A DNA stretch of 64,000 nucleotides from JBBROS01 sp963752225 (GTDB lineage Bacteria; Pseudomonadota; Alphaproteobacteria; Acetobacterales; Acetobacteraceae). Below the pieces are notes generated by a model. It did no database searches. It was not told the origin of the DNA and saw only the letters and a list, made by a program, of their open reading frames with translations. A program made the position numbers and the translations under genes. This document shows, in pieces, positions 42,482-50,573 of the stretch. The stretch spans positions 1,054,001 through 1,118,000 of the forward strand of contig CAVVXS010000007.1 of assembly GCA_963752225.1 (NCBI GenBank), read 5' to 3'. Position 1 is the stretch's first letter, and every line of letters begins with the position of its first letter.

Positions 42482-44626
42482 ATGCTCGACACGACCCAAG
42501 GCGCGCGGGACACCGTCCGCAAGATCCTCGACCAGATCAAGGCGGAGGGCCGGGATAGCCTGACCGCCCCGGAAGGCAAGCTGGTGTGCGACGCTTACGG
42601 CATCTCGGTGCCGAAGGAAGGCGTCGCCGGCTCGGCCGAGGAGGCCGCGACGCTCGCCGCCGGCATGGGCACGGTCGTGCTCAAGATCGTCAGCCCCGAC
42701 ATCCTGCACAAGACCGAGGCCGGTGGCGTGCTGGTCGGCCTTAAGACTTCCGACGAGGTGCGCGCCGGCTACGACACGATCCTGGCCAACGCCCGCAAGT
42801 ACAAGGCGGACGCCAAGATCGTCGGCGTGCAGGTGCAGCAGATGGTTGGCGGCGGCCAGGAAGTGATCGTCGGCGCCGTCACCGACGGCAGCTTCGGCAA
42901 GCTGGTGGCGTTCGGCATGGGCGGCGTGCTGGTCGAGGTGCTGAAGGACATCACCTTCCGCTTGGCGCCGGCCTCCAACGACGACGCTTTGTCGATGCTG
43001 GACGGCATCCAGGCTGCCGAGATGCTGAAGGGCGTGCGCGGCGCCGATCCGGTCAGCCGCGAAGCTTTGGCGACCTTGATCGTGCGCGTGTCCGAGCTGA
43101 TCAGCGACTTCCCCGAGATCTCCGAGATGGACCTGAACCCGGTGTTCGCGTCGAAGGACGGCGCCATTGCCGCCGACGTGCGCATCGTGGTGGATTTCAA
43201 CCCGCCCGCCCCGCGCCACCGCCCGGCGCACGACGACATCGTTTCGGCGATGAACAAGATCATGCGCCCGGACAGCATCGCCGTGATCGGCGCGTCGGCC
43301 GAAGCCGGCAAGATCGGCAACTCGGTGATGAAGAACCTGATCAACGGCGGCTACAAAGGGCAGATCTACCCAATCCACCCGAAAGCCGACGAGATCCTGG
43401 GCTACAAGGCGTTCAAGAGCGTGAACGACGTGCCCGGAACGATCGACGTGGCGGTGTTCGCCATCCCTGCCAAGTTCGTCGCCGGCGCGTTGACCGAGTG
43501 CGGCGAGAAGAAGATCGCCGGCGCCGTGCTGATCCCGTCGGGCTTCGCCGAAACCGGCAACGAAGAAGGCCAGCGGGAAATCCAGGAGATCGGGCACAAG
43601 TACAACATCCGCCTGATGGGCCCCAACATCTATGGCTTCTACTACACGCCGAAGAATCTCTGCGCGACGTTCTGCACCGCCTACGACGTGAAGGGTCACG
43701 CGGCACTCAGCTCGCAATCCGGCGGCATCGGCATGGCGATCATCGGCTTCAGCCGCTCGGCCAAGATGGGCGTCTCGGCCATTGTCGGCCTCGGCAACAA
43801 GTCCGACATCGACGAGGATGACCTGCTCACCTTCTTCGAGCAGGACGACGAGACCCACGTCATCGCCCAGCACTGCGAGGACCTGAAGGATGGCCGGGCC
43901 TTCGCCGAGGTGGCGTCGCGCGTGTCGAAGAAGAAGCCGGTCATCATGCTGAAGGCCGGCCGCACCAGCGCGGGCGCGCTTGCCGCCAGCTCGCATACGG
44001 GCGCGCTGGCCGGCAACGACAAAGTCTACGAGGACGTGCTGCAGCAATGCGGCGTGATCCGTGCCCGCAGCTTGCGCGACATGCTGGAGTTCACCCGCGG
44101 CGTGCCGGTGCTGCCGACGCCGAAGGGCGAGAACGTCGTCATCATCACCGGCGCCGGCGGCTCCGGCGTGCTGCTGTCGGACGCCTGCGTGGACAACGGG
44201 CTGCATCTGCTGCGGCCGATGCCCGACGACCTCGACGCGGCGTTCCGCAAGTTCATCCCGCCGTTCGGGGCCGCCGGCAATCCGGTCGACATCACCGGCG
44301 GCGAACCGCCGATGACCTACGCCAACACCGTGCGCCTCGGGCTCGAGGACGACCGCATCCACGCGCTGATCTTGGGCTACTGGCACACGATCGTGACGCC
44401 GCCGATGGTCTTCGCCAAGCTGATGGTCGAGACGGTCGAGGACATGAAGGCGAAGGGCAAGTCGAAGCCGGTCGTCGCCTCGCTGGCCGGCGACGTCGAG
44501 GTGGAGGAGGCAGCCGAGTACCTGTATCAGCACGGTATTCCGGCCTACGCCTACTCGACCGAAATCCCGGTGGCAGTGCTGGGAGCGAAGTACAAGTGGG
44601 CGCGGGGCGCCGGGCTGATCAAGTGA
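42482..44626 (+). CDS. Single-chain NDP-forming acyl-CoA synthetase
   Basis: 714 residues, fused form of the acetyl/succinyl-CoA ligase type that interconverts acyl-CoA, ADP and phosphate with acid, ATP and CoA. The order is unusual for the class: an ATP-grasp domain first (about 20-235, with VLKIVSPDILHKTEAGGVLVGL), then the CoA-binding domain (about 255-390, VIGASAEAGKIGNSVMKNLI) and the ligase domains (AALSSQSGGIGMAI and SSHTGALAGNDKVYEDVLQQ). It lies within the oxalate operon, nine bases from frc and 13 before mtkA. Likely substrates are formate/formyl-CoA or oxalate/oxalyl-CoA, inferred from context. Confidence 0.88.
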   Translation: MLDTTQGARDTVRKILDQIKAEGRDSLTAPEGKLVCDAYGISVPKEGVAGSAEEAATLAAGMGTVVLKIVSPDILHKTEAGGVLVGLKTSDEVRAGYDTILANARKYKADAKIVGVQVQQMVGGGQEVIVGAVTDGSFGKLVAFGMGGVLVEVLKDITFRLAPASNDDALSMLDGIQAAEMLKGVRGADPVSREALATLIVRVSELISDFPEISEMDLNPVFASKDGAIAADVRIVVDFNPPAPRHRPAHDDIVSAMNKIMRPDSIAVIGASAEAGKIGNSVMKNLINGGYKGQIYPIHPKADEILGYKAFKSVNDVPGTIDVAVFAIPAKFVAGALTECGEKKIAGAVLIPSGFAETGNEEGQREIQEIGHKYNIRLMGPNIYGFYYTPKNLCATFCTAYDVKGHAALSSQSGGIGMAIIGFSRSAKMGVSAIVGLGNKSDIDEDDLLTFFEQDDETHVIAQHCEDLKDGRAFAEVASRVSKKKPVIMLKAGRTSAGALAASSHTGALAGNDKVYEDVLQQCGVIRARSLRDMLEFTRGVPVLPTPKGENVVIITGAGGSGVLLSDACVDNGLHLLRPMPDDLDAAFRKFIPPFGAAGNPVDITGGEPPMTYANTVRLGLEDDRIHALILGYWHTIVTPPMVFAKLMVETVEDMKAKGKSKPVVASLAGDVEVEEAAEYLYQHGIPAYAYSTEIPVAVLGAKYKWARGAGLIK

Positions 44627-44639
44627 GAGGCTTCGCACC

Positions 44640-45836
44640 ATGAACATTCATGAATACCAGGCCAAGGAGTTGCTGCGGGGCTATGGCGTCGCAGTGCTCG
44701 AGGGCCACGTCGCCTGGACGCCGGACGAAGCGGAACAGGCGGCGGCGAAGCTGGGCGGCCCGGTGACGGTGGTGAAGTCGCAAATCCATGCCGGCGGCCG
44801 CGGCGCCGGCCACTTTGCCGACGACGTCGGCGGGAAAGGCGGAGTGCGGCTGGCGAAGTCGCCGGCCGAGGCCCGCGCGGCGGCCGAGGCGATGATCGGC
44901 CACACGCTGATCACCAAACAAACCGGCGACGCCGGGCGCCGGGTCAGCCGCGTCTATGTGGAAGCCGGCTGCGACATCAAGCGCGAGCTTTATCTGTCGC
45001 TGCTGGTGGACCGCGAGACATCGCGCATCACCATCGTCGCTTCCTCCGAGGGCGGGATCGATATCGAGCACGTAGCCGAAACCTCGCCCGAGAAGATCAT
45101 GCGCGTCGCCATCGACCCGGCGGCCGGCGTCAGCGGTTTCCACGCCCGCAAGCTTGCTTATGGCCTGCATCTCGAGGGCAAGCAGATCGGCGCCTTCGGC
45201 CGCTTCGTGGCGGCGATGTACAAGGCGTTCATCGAACTCGATTGCGCGGTGGTCGAGATCAACCCGCTGGTGGTGACCGGCGCCGGCGACGTCGTCGCAC
45301 TCGACGCCAAGGTGAGCTTCGACGACAACGCACTCTACCGCCATCCCGAGCTCGAGAAGCTGCGCGACGAGGCGGAGGAGGATCCGAAGGAGCTCGAGGC
45401 CGCCAAGTACGCGCTGAACTACATCGCGCTCGACGGCACCATCGGCTGCATGGTGAACGGCGCCGGCCTGGCGATGGCGACGATGGACATCATCAAGCTC
45501 TACGGCGGCAGCCCGGCCAACTTCCTCGACGTCGGCGGCGGCGCGACCAAGGAGCGGGTGACGGCGGCGTTCAAGATCATCCTGTCCGACCCGAACGTCG
45601 AAGGCATCCTGGTCAACATCTTCGGCGGCATCATGCGCTGCGACGTGATCGCCGAGGGCGTCGTGGCGGCTGCTCGCGAGGTGAGCCTCGGCGTGCCGCT
45701 GGTGGTGCGGTTGGAAGGCACGAACGTCGATCTCGGCAAGGAGATCATGGCCAAGTCCGGCCTGCCGATCATCAGTGCCGACAACCTGGCCGACGCCGCC
45801 GAGAAGGTGGTCCGCGCCGTGAAGGAGGCCGCATGA
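44640..45836 (+). CDS. mtkA: Malate/succinate-CoA ligase beta subunit (MtkA/SucC type)
   Basis: 398 residues. N-terminal ATP-grasp domain starting MNIHEYQAKELLRGYGVAVL, with VVKSQIHAGGRGAGHFADD, CAVVEINPLVVTGAGDVVALDAK (Mg/nucleotide site), and the C-terminal ligase domain IFGGIMRCDVIAEGV. The ligase class joins CoA to a dicarboxylic acid with ATP. MtkA of the serine cycle is the closest named type by eye, but no other serine-cycle gene (mcl, glyA, sga) is here, so succinate or oxalate remain alternatives. Its 3' end takes part in a 26-bp tandem duplication with the start of mtkB. Confidence 0.86.
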   Translation: MNIHEYQAKELLRGYGVAVLEGHVAWTPDEAEQAAAKLGGPVTVVKSQIHAGGRGAGHFADDVGGKGGVRLAKSPAEARAAAEAMIGHTLITKQTGDAGRRVSRVYVEAGCDIKRELYLSLLVDRETSRITIVASSEGGIDIEHVAETSPEKIMRVAIDPAAGVSGFHARKLAYGLHLEGKQIGAFGRFVAAMYKAFIELDCAVVEINPLVVTGAGDVVALDAKVSFDDNALYRHPELEKLRDEAEEDPKELEAAKYALNYIALDGTIGCMVNGAGLAMATMDIIKLYGGSPANFLDVGGGATKERVTAAFKIILSDPNVEGILVNIFGGIMRCDVIAEGVVAAAREVSLGVPLVVRLEGTNVDLGKEIMAKSGLPIISADNLADAAEKVVRAVKEAA

Positions 45837-45873
45837 TGGCCGTGCTCAAGGAGGCCACATAATGGCCGTGCTC
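45822..45873 (+). repeat. 26-bp tandem duplication at the mtkA/mtkB junction
   Basis: Two adjacent 26-bp copies, 45822-45847 and 45848-45873, differ at two positions. Each carries AAGGAGGCC, a start region and TGGCCGTGCTC. The first copy contains the mtkA stop and an ATG that now opens only an 8-codon frame (MAVLKEAT); the second carries the functional mtkB start, with a TAATG stop/start overlap. Confidence 0.85.
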
Positions 45874-46737
45874 ATCAACGCCAACACGCGCGTCATCACC
45901 CAGGGGTTCACCGGCGCCCAGGGCACCTTCCACTCCGAACAGGCGATCGCCTACGGCACCAAGGTCGTCGGCGGCGTTACGCCGGGCAAGGGCGGCAGCA
46001 AGCACCTCGACCTGCCGGTCTTCGACACCGTGGCCGAAGCGGTGCACGCAACGCAGGCCAACGCGTCGGCGATCTACGTGCCGCCGCCCTTCGCGGCCGA
46101 TGCCATCCTCGAGGCAATCGACGCCGCGCTGCCGCTCATCATCTGCATCACCGAAGGCATTCCGGTGATCGACATGGTCCGGGTGAAGCGGGCGCTGTCA
46201 GGCAGCAAGTCACGGCTGATCGGGCCGAACTGCCCCGGCGTGATCACGCCCGAAGCCTGCAAGATCGGCATCATGCCGGGTCATATCCACCGCAAAGGCA
46301 GCGTCGGCATCGTCAGCCGCAGCGGCACCCTCACCTACGAAGCGGTCGCGCAAACCACGGCGGCAGGACTCGGGCAAAGCACCTGCGTCGGCATCGGCGG
46401 CGACCCGGTGAAGGGCACCGATTTCATCGAGGTGCTGGAGATGTTCCTGGCCGATGACGAGACGCAGAGCATCATCATGATCGGCGAGATCGGCGGGCAA
46501 AGCGAAACCAACGCCGCCGAATTCATCCGCGCGTCGGGCACCAAGAAGCCGGTGGTCGGCTTCATCGCCGGCGCCACCGCCCCGCCCGGCCGTCGCATGG
46601 GTCATGCCGGCGCCGTCATCAGCGGCGGCAAGGACACCGCGGAGGCCAAGTTCAATTCCATGCGCAAGGCCGGCATCCATGTGGCTGAAAGCCCGGCCGC
46701 GCTCGGCAGCACCATGGTGCGCGCGCTGAAGCATTAA
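45862..46737 (+). CDS. mtkB: Malate/succinate-CoA ligase alpha subunit (MtkB/SucD type)
   Basis: 291 residues. The CoA-binding Rossmann part begins MAVLINANTRVITQGFTGAQGTFH and the active-site phosphohistidine lies in GRRMGHAGAVISGG near residue 247. GPNCPGVITPEACKIGIMPG is the conserved loop. Length and pattern match SucD/MtkB. It is coupled to mtkA by a duplicated 26-bp segment that provides a second Shine-Dalgarno (GGAGG at 45850-45854). Together they form a two-subunit ligase; the substrate is as uncertain as for mtkA. Confidence 0.9.
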   Translation: MAVLINANTRVITQGFTGAQGTFHSEQAIAYGTKVVGGVTPGKGGSKHLDLPVFDTVAEAVHATQANASAIYVPPPFAADAILEAIDAALPLIICITEGIPVIDMVRVKRALSGSKSRLIGPNCPGVITPEACKIGIMPGHIHRKGSVGIVSRSGTLTYEAVAQTTAAGLGQSTCVGIGGDPVKGTDFIEVLEMFLADDETQSIIMIGEIGGQSETNAAEFIRASGTKKPVVGFIAGATAPPGRRMGHAGAVISGGKDTAEAKFNSMRKAGIHVAESPAALGSTMVRALKH

Positions 46738-46753
46738 CGAGGCAACAACAAAG

Positions 46754-46786
46754 GCCGGGAGCCTGCGCCAAGCAGGCTCGACCGGC
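46754..46786 (+). terminator. Two-step hairpin between mtkB and the transporter gene
   Basis: Inner 8-bp stem (GAGCCTGC / GCAGGCTC, 5-base loop) extended by GCCGG/CCGGC arms with a two-base bulge, in the 64-base gap. No T run. It could partly terminate the transcript, protect the upstream mRNA 3' end, or set a lower level for the transporter. The downstream gene keeps its own GGGAGAG ribosome site. Confidence 0.45.
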
Positions 46787-46801
46787 ATCCGGGAGAGACG
46801 C

Positions 46802-48091
46802 ATGTCCATGAGTTCGACGGCTACGCCGCCGCCTAATCGCTGGCTGCAACTGGTGCTCGGCGTGATCTGCATGATGTTGATCGCAAACCTGCAATACGGC
46901 TGGACCTTGTTCGTCCAGCCGATCCGCAAGGCGCAGGGCTGGAGTGTCGCCGAGATCCAATGGGCGTTCAGTATCTTCATCGCGCTCGAGACCTGGCTGA
47001 CGCCGGCCGGCGGTTGGTTGGTGGATACGCTCGGGCCGCGGCGCGGGCCGAAAGTGTCAGTGGCGCTCGGCGGCGTGCTGGTGGCGCTCGGCTGGACCCT
47101 GAACGGTTACGCGACGTCGCTGACGGTGCTCTATCTCGGGGCCATATTGTCCGGCATCGGCGCCGGGTTCATCTACGCGACCTGCGTGGGCGCTGCGGTG
47201 AAGTGGTTCCCGGACCGGCGCGGGCTTGCGGTCGGCTTGACCGCGGCCGGGTTCGGCGCCGGTGCCGCGGTGACGATCATCCCGATCAAGATGATGATCG
47301 AGAGCAGCGGCTACGCGCACACCTTCCTGGTGTTCGGCATCGTGCAGGGCGTGCTGCTGTTCGTGTTCTCCTGGTTCCTGCGCGCGCCGGAGCCCGGCGA
47401 GGTGCCGGCGGCAACGGTGTCCAAGAACATCCAGCAATCGGCGCGCAGCTTTACGCCGGCGGAAGTGCTGCGCAGCCCGGTGTTCTGGCTGCTCTACGTC
47501 ATGTTCGTCATGGTGTCGTCGAGCGGCCTGATGGCGACGGCGCAACTGGCGCTGATCGCGTCCGATTTTGGCATCGACAAGATGGTGCTGTTCGCCGGCG
47601 CCTCGACCCTGGCGGTTGCCTTGGTGGTGGACAACATCGCCAACGGCGGCGCACGGCCGTTCTTCGGCTGGGTGTCGGACCGGATCGGCCGCGAGAACAC
47701 GATGATCATCGCCTTCGGTCTCGGTGGCATCAGCTACCTGGCCTTGGGCACGGTGGGCAACAACCCTTGGCTGTTCGTGCTGTTCGCGGGGCTGATCTTC
47801 TTCACCTGGGGCGAGATCTTCAGCCTGTTCCCCTCGACCTGCACCGACGCGTTCGGCTCCAAATACGCGACGGTGAATGCGAGCCTGCTTTACACCGCGA
47901 AGGGCACGTCGGCACTGCTCGTGCCGCTCGCCAACCTGATCCAGACCTCGACTGGCAGCTGGTGGGCGGTGTTCATGGTGGCGGCGGCGATGAACTTCGT
48001 CGTGGTGGCACTGGCCCTGTTCGTGCTGAAGCCGCTGCGGCGCTCGCAGGCGGTCATGCCGGTTTTGACGCGGGAGCCGGTGGCGCAGTAA
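46802..48091 (+). CDS. OFA-family oxalate/formate antiporter (MFS)
   Basis: 429 residues with 12 predicted membrane segments, MFS fold. OFA features: an N-terminal helix with MLIANLQYGWTLFVQPI, the loop PDRRGLAVGLTAAGFGAGAA, and helix 11 with SLLYTAKGTSALLVPLANL, whose lysine corresponds to the oxalate-binding lysine of OxlT. It would exchange external oxalate for internal formate, generating a proton-motive force as oxalyl-CoA decarboxylation consumes protons. GGGAGAG precedes the ATG. Last gene of the oxalate operon, followed by a strong hairpin. Confidence 0.92.
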   Translation: MSMSSTATPPPNRWLQLVLGVICMMLIANLQYGWTLFVQPIRKAQGWSVAEIQWAFSIFIALETWLTPAGGWLVDTLGPRRGPKVSVALGGVLVALGWTLNGYATSLTVLYLGAILSGIGAGFIYATCVGAAVKWFPDRRGLAVGLTAAGFGAGAAVTIIPIKMMIESSGYAHTFLVFGIVQGVLLFVFSWFLRAPEPGEVPAATVSKNIQQSARSFTPAEVLRSPVFWLLYVMFVMVSSSGLMATAQLALIASDFGIDKMVLFAGASTLAVALVVDNIANGGARPFFGWVSDRIGRENTMIIAFGLGGISYLALGTVGNNPWLFVLFAGLIFFTWGEIFSLFPSTCTDAFGSKYATVNASLLYTAKGTSALLVPLANLIQTSTGSWWAVFMVAAAMNFVVVALALFVLKPLRRSQAVMPVLTREPVAQ

Positions 48092-48200
48092 CCGCCGGGG
48101 CGCCCTCCGAGCTCATCGGCTCGGGTGCCGTGCTCTGAAACCAAGTCGATCGAGCAACTTGGCGTGCTCGAACCGATCCGGCTCGGTTGGATAGTGCTCG

Positions 48201-48235
48201 AGCCCGGTCCGGGGGCGATGCTTCCGGACCGGGCT
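48201..48235. terminator. Hairpin between the oxalate and phosphate operons
   Basis: A perfect 12-bp stem (AGCCCGGTCCGG / CCGGACCGGGCT) with an 11-base loop lies between the converging transporter and phoB genes, 17 bases from the phoB stop. No T tract. A good candidate for a bidirectional terminator. Confidence 0.7.
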
Positions 48236-48252
48236 GGGCCGCTGCCCGGACC

Positions 48253-48960
48253 TTAGAGGAGGTCGGTATCCAGCGCGTAGCCGGCCGCGCGCACCGTTCG
48301 CACCACGTCGAGTTCGCCTTCGCCGTTGATGCTCTTGCGCAGGCGGCGGATGTGGACGTCCACCGTGCGCGGCTCCACGTGGATATCCGGGCCCCAAACC
48401 GAGTTCAGCAGCTCCTCCCGCGAGAATACCCGGCGCGGGTGCTGCATCAGGAATTCCAGCAGCCGGAACTCGGTCGGCCCGAGATGGATCGGCCGGCCGT
48501 TGCGCTGCACCCGGTGCGCGGTCAGGTCCATGACGATGTCGTGGAACTCGTGCTGGCCCCGCACCGGCACCGCGCCGGAGCGGCGCAGCAACGCCCGCAT
48601 CCGCGCCAGCAGCGAGTCCATGCTGAACGGCTTGGTGATGTAGTCGTCGGCGCCGGTGTTGAGGCCGCGCACCGCGTCCTGGTCCTCGGTCCGGGCCGTG
48701 ACCATGATCACCGGCAGGTCGCGCGTTTGCGGGCGCCTGCGGATCTGCCGGCACACCTCGATGCCGGACATGGCCGGCAGCATCCAGTCCAGCAGCACGA
48801 TATCGGGCTGCGCCTCGGCGATCCGGGTCAGCGCCTCCTGCCCGTCCACCGCCTCGTCGACCAGAAATCCCTGCTTTTCCAGGTTGTAGCGCAGCATGGT
48901 CGCGAGCGCCGCCTCATCCTCGACGACGAGCACGGTGGGTTTCGAAGCGCCGGCCATCAT
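48253..48960 (-). CDS. phoB: Phosphate regulon response regulator PhoB
   Basis: 235 residues, OmpR/PhoB family. Receiver domain with phospho-acceptor Asp58 (IVLLDWMLP) and the Lys in ITKPF; winged-helix domain from about 140 (GPTEFRLLEFLMQHPRRVF, VDVHIRRLRKSI). The receiver DWMLPAMSG pattern is PhoB-specific. ATG 48960 overlaps the phoU stop; a second ATG follows directly. As last gene of the pst operon it is probably self-activated through the Pho box at 53586-53614. No phoR kinase gene is present in the window, so the sensor is elsewhere. Confidence 0.95.
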   Translation of the reverse strand: MMAGASKPTVLVVEDEAALATMLRYNLEKQGFLVDEAVDGQEALTRIAEAQPDIVLLDWMLPAMSGIEVCRQIRRRPQTRDLPVIMVTARTEDQDAVRGLNTGADDYITKPFSMDSLLARMRALLRRSGAVPVRGQHEFHDIVMDLTAHRVQRNGRPIHLGPTEFRLLEFLMQHPRRVFSREELLNSVWGPDIHVEPRTVDVHIRRLRKSINGEGELDVVRTVRAAGYALDTDLL

Positions 48961-49688
48961 GCGTCGGTTCCTTCGGTTCGGTGCCGCACCACGGCATAGG
49001 AGGAGCCGTCGCCTTTCGGCCGCTCCTCCGTCAGCGCCTCGCCGGTCACGGCGTAGTGCACGGTTTCGGCGATGTTGGTGGCGTGGTCGCCGATCCGCTC
49101 GAGGTTCTTGGCAATGAACAGCAAGTGCGTGCAGGGCGTGATGCTGCGCGCATCCTCCATCATGTAGGTGACCAGCTCGCGAAAGATGGAGTTGTAGAGG
49201 TCGTCGATGGCCTGGTCGCTCTGCCAGACTTGCACCGCCTTCTTGTCGTCGTTCTCGCCGACCGCATCGATCACCAAGCGGAGGTTCTCCTGCACCAGCC
49301 GGGACATGGCGGCCAGGCCGGACAGGCTGAACGGCGTGCTGAATTGCGACAGCACGATCGACCGCTTGGCGACGTTCTTGGCGTAGTCGCCGATCCGCTC
49401 CATGGCTGCGGTGATCTTCAAGGCGGCGACGATCTGCCGCAGGTCGCTGGCCATCGGCTGGCGCAGCGCCAGCATGCGGATGACGAATTGCTCGGCTTGG
49501 CGTTCGAGCGCATCGACCTCGCGGTCCTGCTCGACTGCACGGCTCGCCTTGGCGGTGTCACCGGTGACGATCGCCTCCGTTGCCAGGGCCACCTGGCTTT
49601 CGACGATCCCGCCCATCTCGGCCAGCAGATCGCGCAATCGGTCGAGTTCCTGGGCGTAGCTTTTGACGATGTGCTGGGCTCCAGACAT
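48957..49688 (-). CDS. phoU: Phosphate signalling regulator PhoU
   Basis: 243 residues, all-helical with two PhoU repeats. The metal-binding EXXXD pattern occurs in both halves (AVEQDREVDALERQAE and MERIGDYAKNVAK; later NLERIGDHATNIAE). It links the Pst transporter to PhoR/PhoB and represses the regulon when phosphate is plentiful. It starts 17 bases after pstB and overlaps phoB. Confidence 0.95.
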   Translation of the reverse strand: MSGAQHIVKSYAQELDRLRDLLAEMGGIVESQVALATEAIVTGDTAKASRAVEQDREVDALERQAEQFVIRMLALRQPMASDLRQIVAALKITAAMERIGDYAKNVAKRSIVLSQFSTPFSLSGLAAMSRLVQENLRLVIDAVGENDDKKAVQVWQSDQAIDDLYNSIFRELVTYMMEDARSITPCTHLLFIAKNLERIGDHATNIAETVHYAVTGEALTEERPKGDGSSYAVVRHRTEGTDA

Positions 49689-49705
49689 GCCGCGGTTCCC
49701 TCCGC

Positions 49706-50569
49706 TCAGCCGAACCGGCCGGTGATGTACTCCTGGGTGCGCTTCTGCCGCGGTGCGGTGAACATGCGGTCGGCTGGGCCGACCTCGATCAACTCGCCGA
49801 GGTAGAAGAACGCCACCTGGTCGGCGCAGCGGGCCGCCTGCTGCATGTTGTGGGTGACGATCGCGATGGTGAAATCGCGCTTCAGCTCGTCGATCAGCTC
49901 CTCGATCTTGAGCGTGCTGATCGGGTCGAGCGCGGACGTCGGCTCGTCAAGCAGGATCACCTCGGGCCGCACCGCAATAGTGCGGGCAATGCAAAGCCGC
50001 TGCTGCTGCCCGCCGGACAGGCCGGTCGCCGAGGTGCTGAGCCGGTCCTTGACCTCACCCCACAAGGCCGCGCGGGTCAGCGACCACTCGACCCGCTCGT
50101 CCATCTGCGCCCGGCTCAGCCGTTCGTGCAGCTTCACGCCGAAGGCAATGTTGTCGTAGATCGTCATCGGAAACGGCGTCGGCTTCTGGAACACCATGCC
50201 GATCCGGCTGCGCAGGCTGTTGAGGTCGACTTCGGGTGACAGCAGGTTTTCGCCGTCCATCATCACCTGCCCCTCGGCCCGTTGTCCGGGGTAGAGATCG
50301 TACATCCGGTTCAGCACCCGCAGCAGGGTGGACTTGCCGCAACCGGAGGGACCAATCATCCCGGTCACCTGCTTTTCCGGCAGGTCGAGCGCGATCTTCT
50401 TCAGGGCCTGGTTGCCGGCGTAAAAGAAGTCGAGCTCGCTGATTGCGATCCGCGGCGGGTTCAGCGCCTCGCTCGAAGACGCCGACATCGTGCTGAACGG
50501 GCGGCTGCCGCCGCTTCTGGGCGGGGCCTGGTTCAGCGCCGTATCGGGTTGCATGGCCGGTTGTGGCAT
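49706..50569 (-). CDS. pstB: Phosphate ABC transporter ATPase PstB
   Basis: 287 residues. Walker A IGPSGCGKSTLLRVLNR, signature TGLSGGQQQRLCIARTIA, Walker B VILLDEPTSALDP, H-loop THNMQQAARCADQVAF. It has about 35 extra N-terminal residues compared with usual PstB; ATG 50569 is four bases after the pstA stop and GGAG lies eight bases upstream, but ATGs within the extension are possible starts. It energises phosphate import with PstA/PstC. Confidence 0.95.
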   Translation of the reverse strand: MPQPAMQPDTALNQAPPRSGGSRPFSTMSASSSEALNPPRIAISELDFFYAGNQALKKIALDLPEKQVTGMIGPSGCGKSTLLRVLNRMYDLYPGQRAEGQVMMDGENLLSPEVDLNSLRSRIGMVFQKPTPFPMTIYDNIAFGVKLHERLSRAQMDERVEWSLTRAALWGEVKDRLSTSATGLSGGQQQRLCIARTIAVRPEVILLDEPTSALDPISTLKIEELIDELKRDFTIAIVTHNMQQAARCADQVAFFYLGELIEVGPADRMFTAPRQKRTQEYITGRFG

Positions 50570-50573
50570 CAAC

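Noticed and set aside
41165..44647. 1160-codon open frame on the minus strand opposite frc and the acyl-CoA synthetase
   Set aside because: It mirrors highly conserved plus-strand genes. Long antisense frames are expected at this GC content because stop codons are rare, and its sequence (His/Asp/Arg-rich, low complexity) shows no domain.
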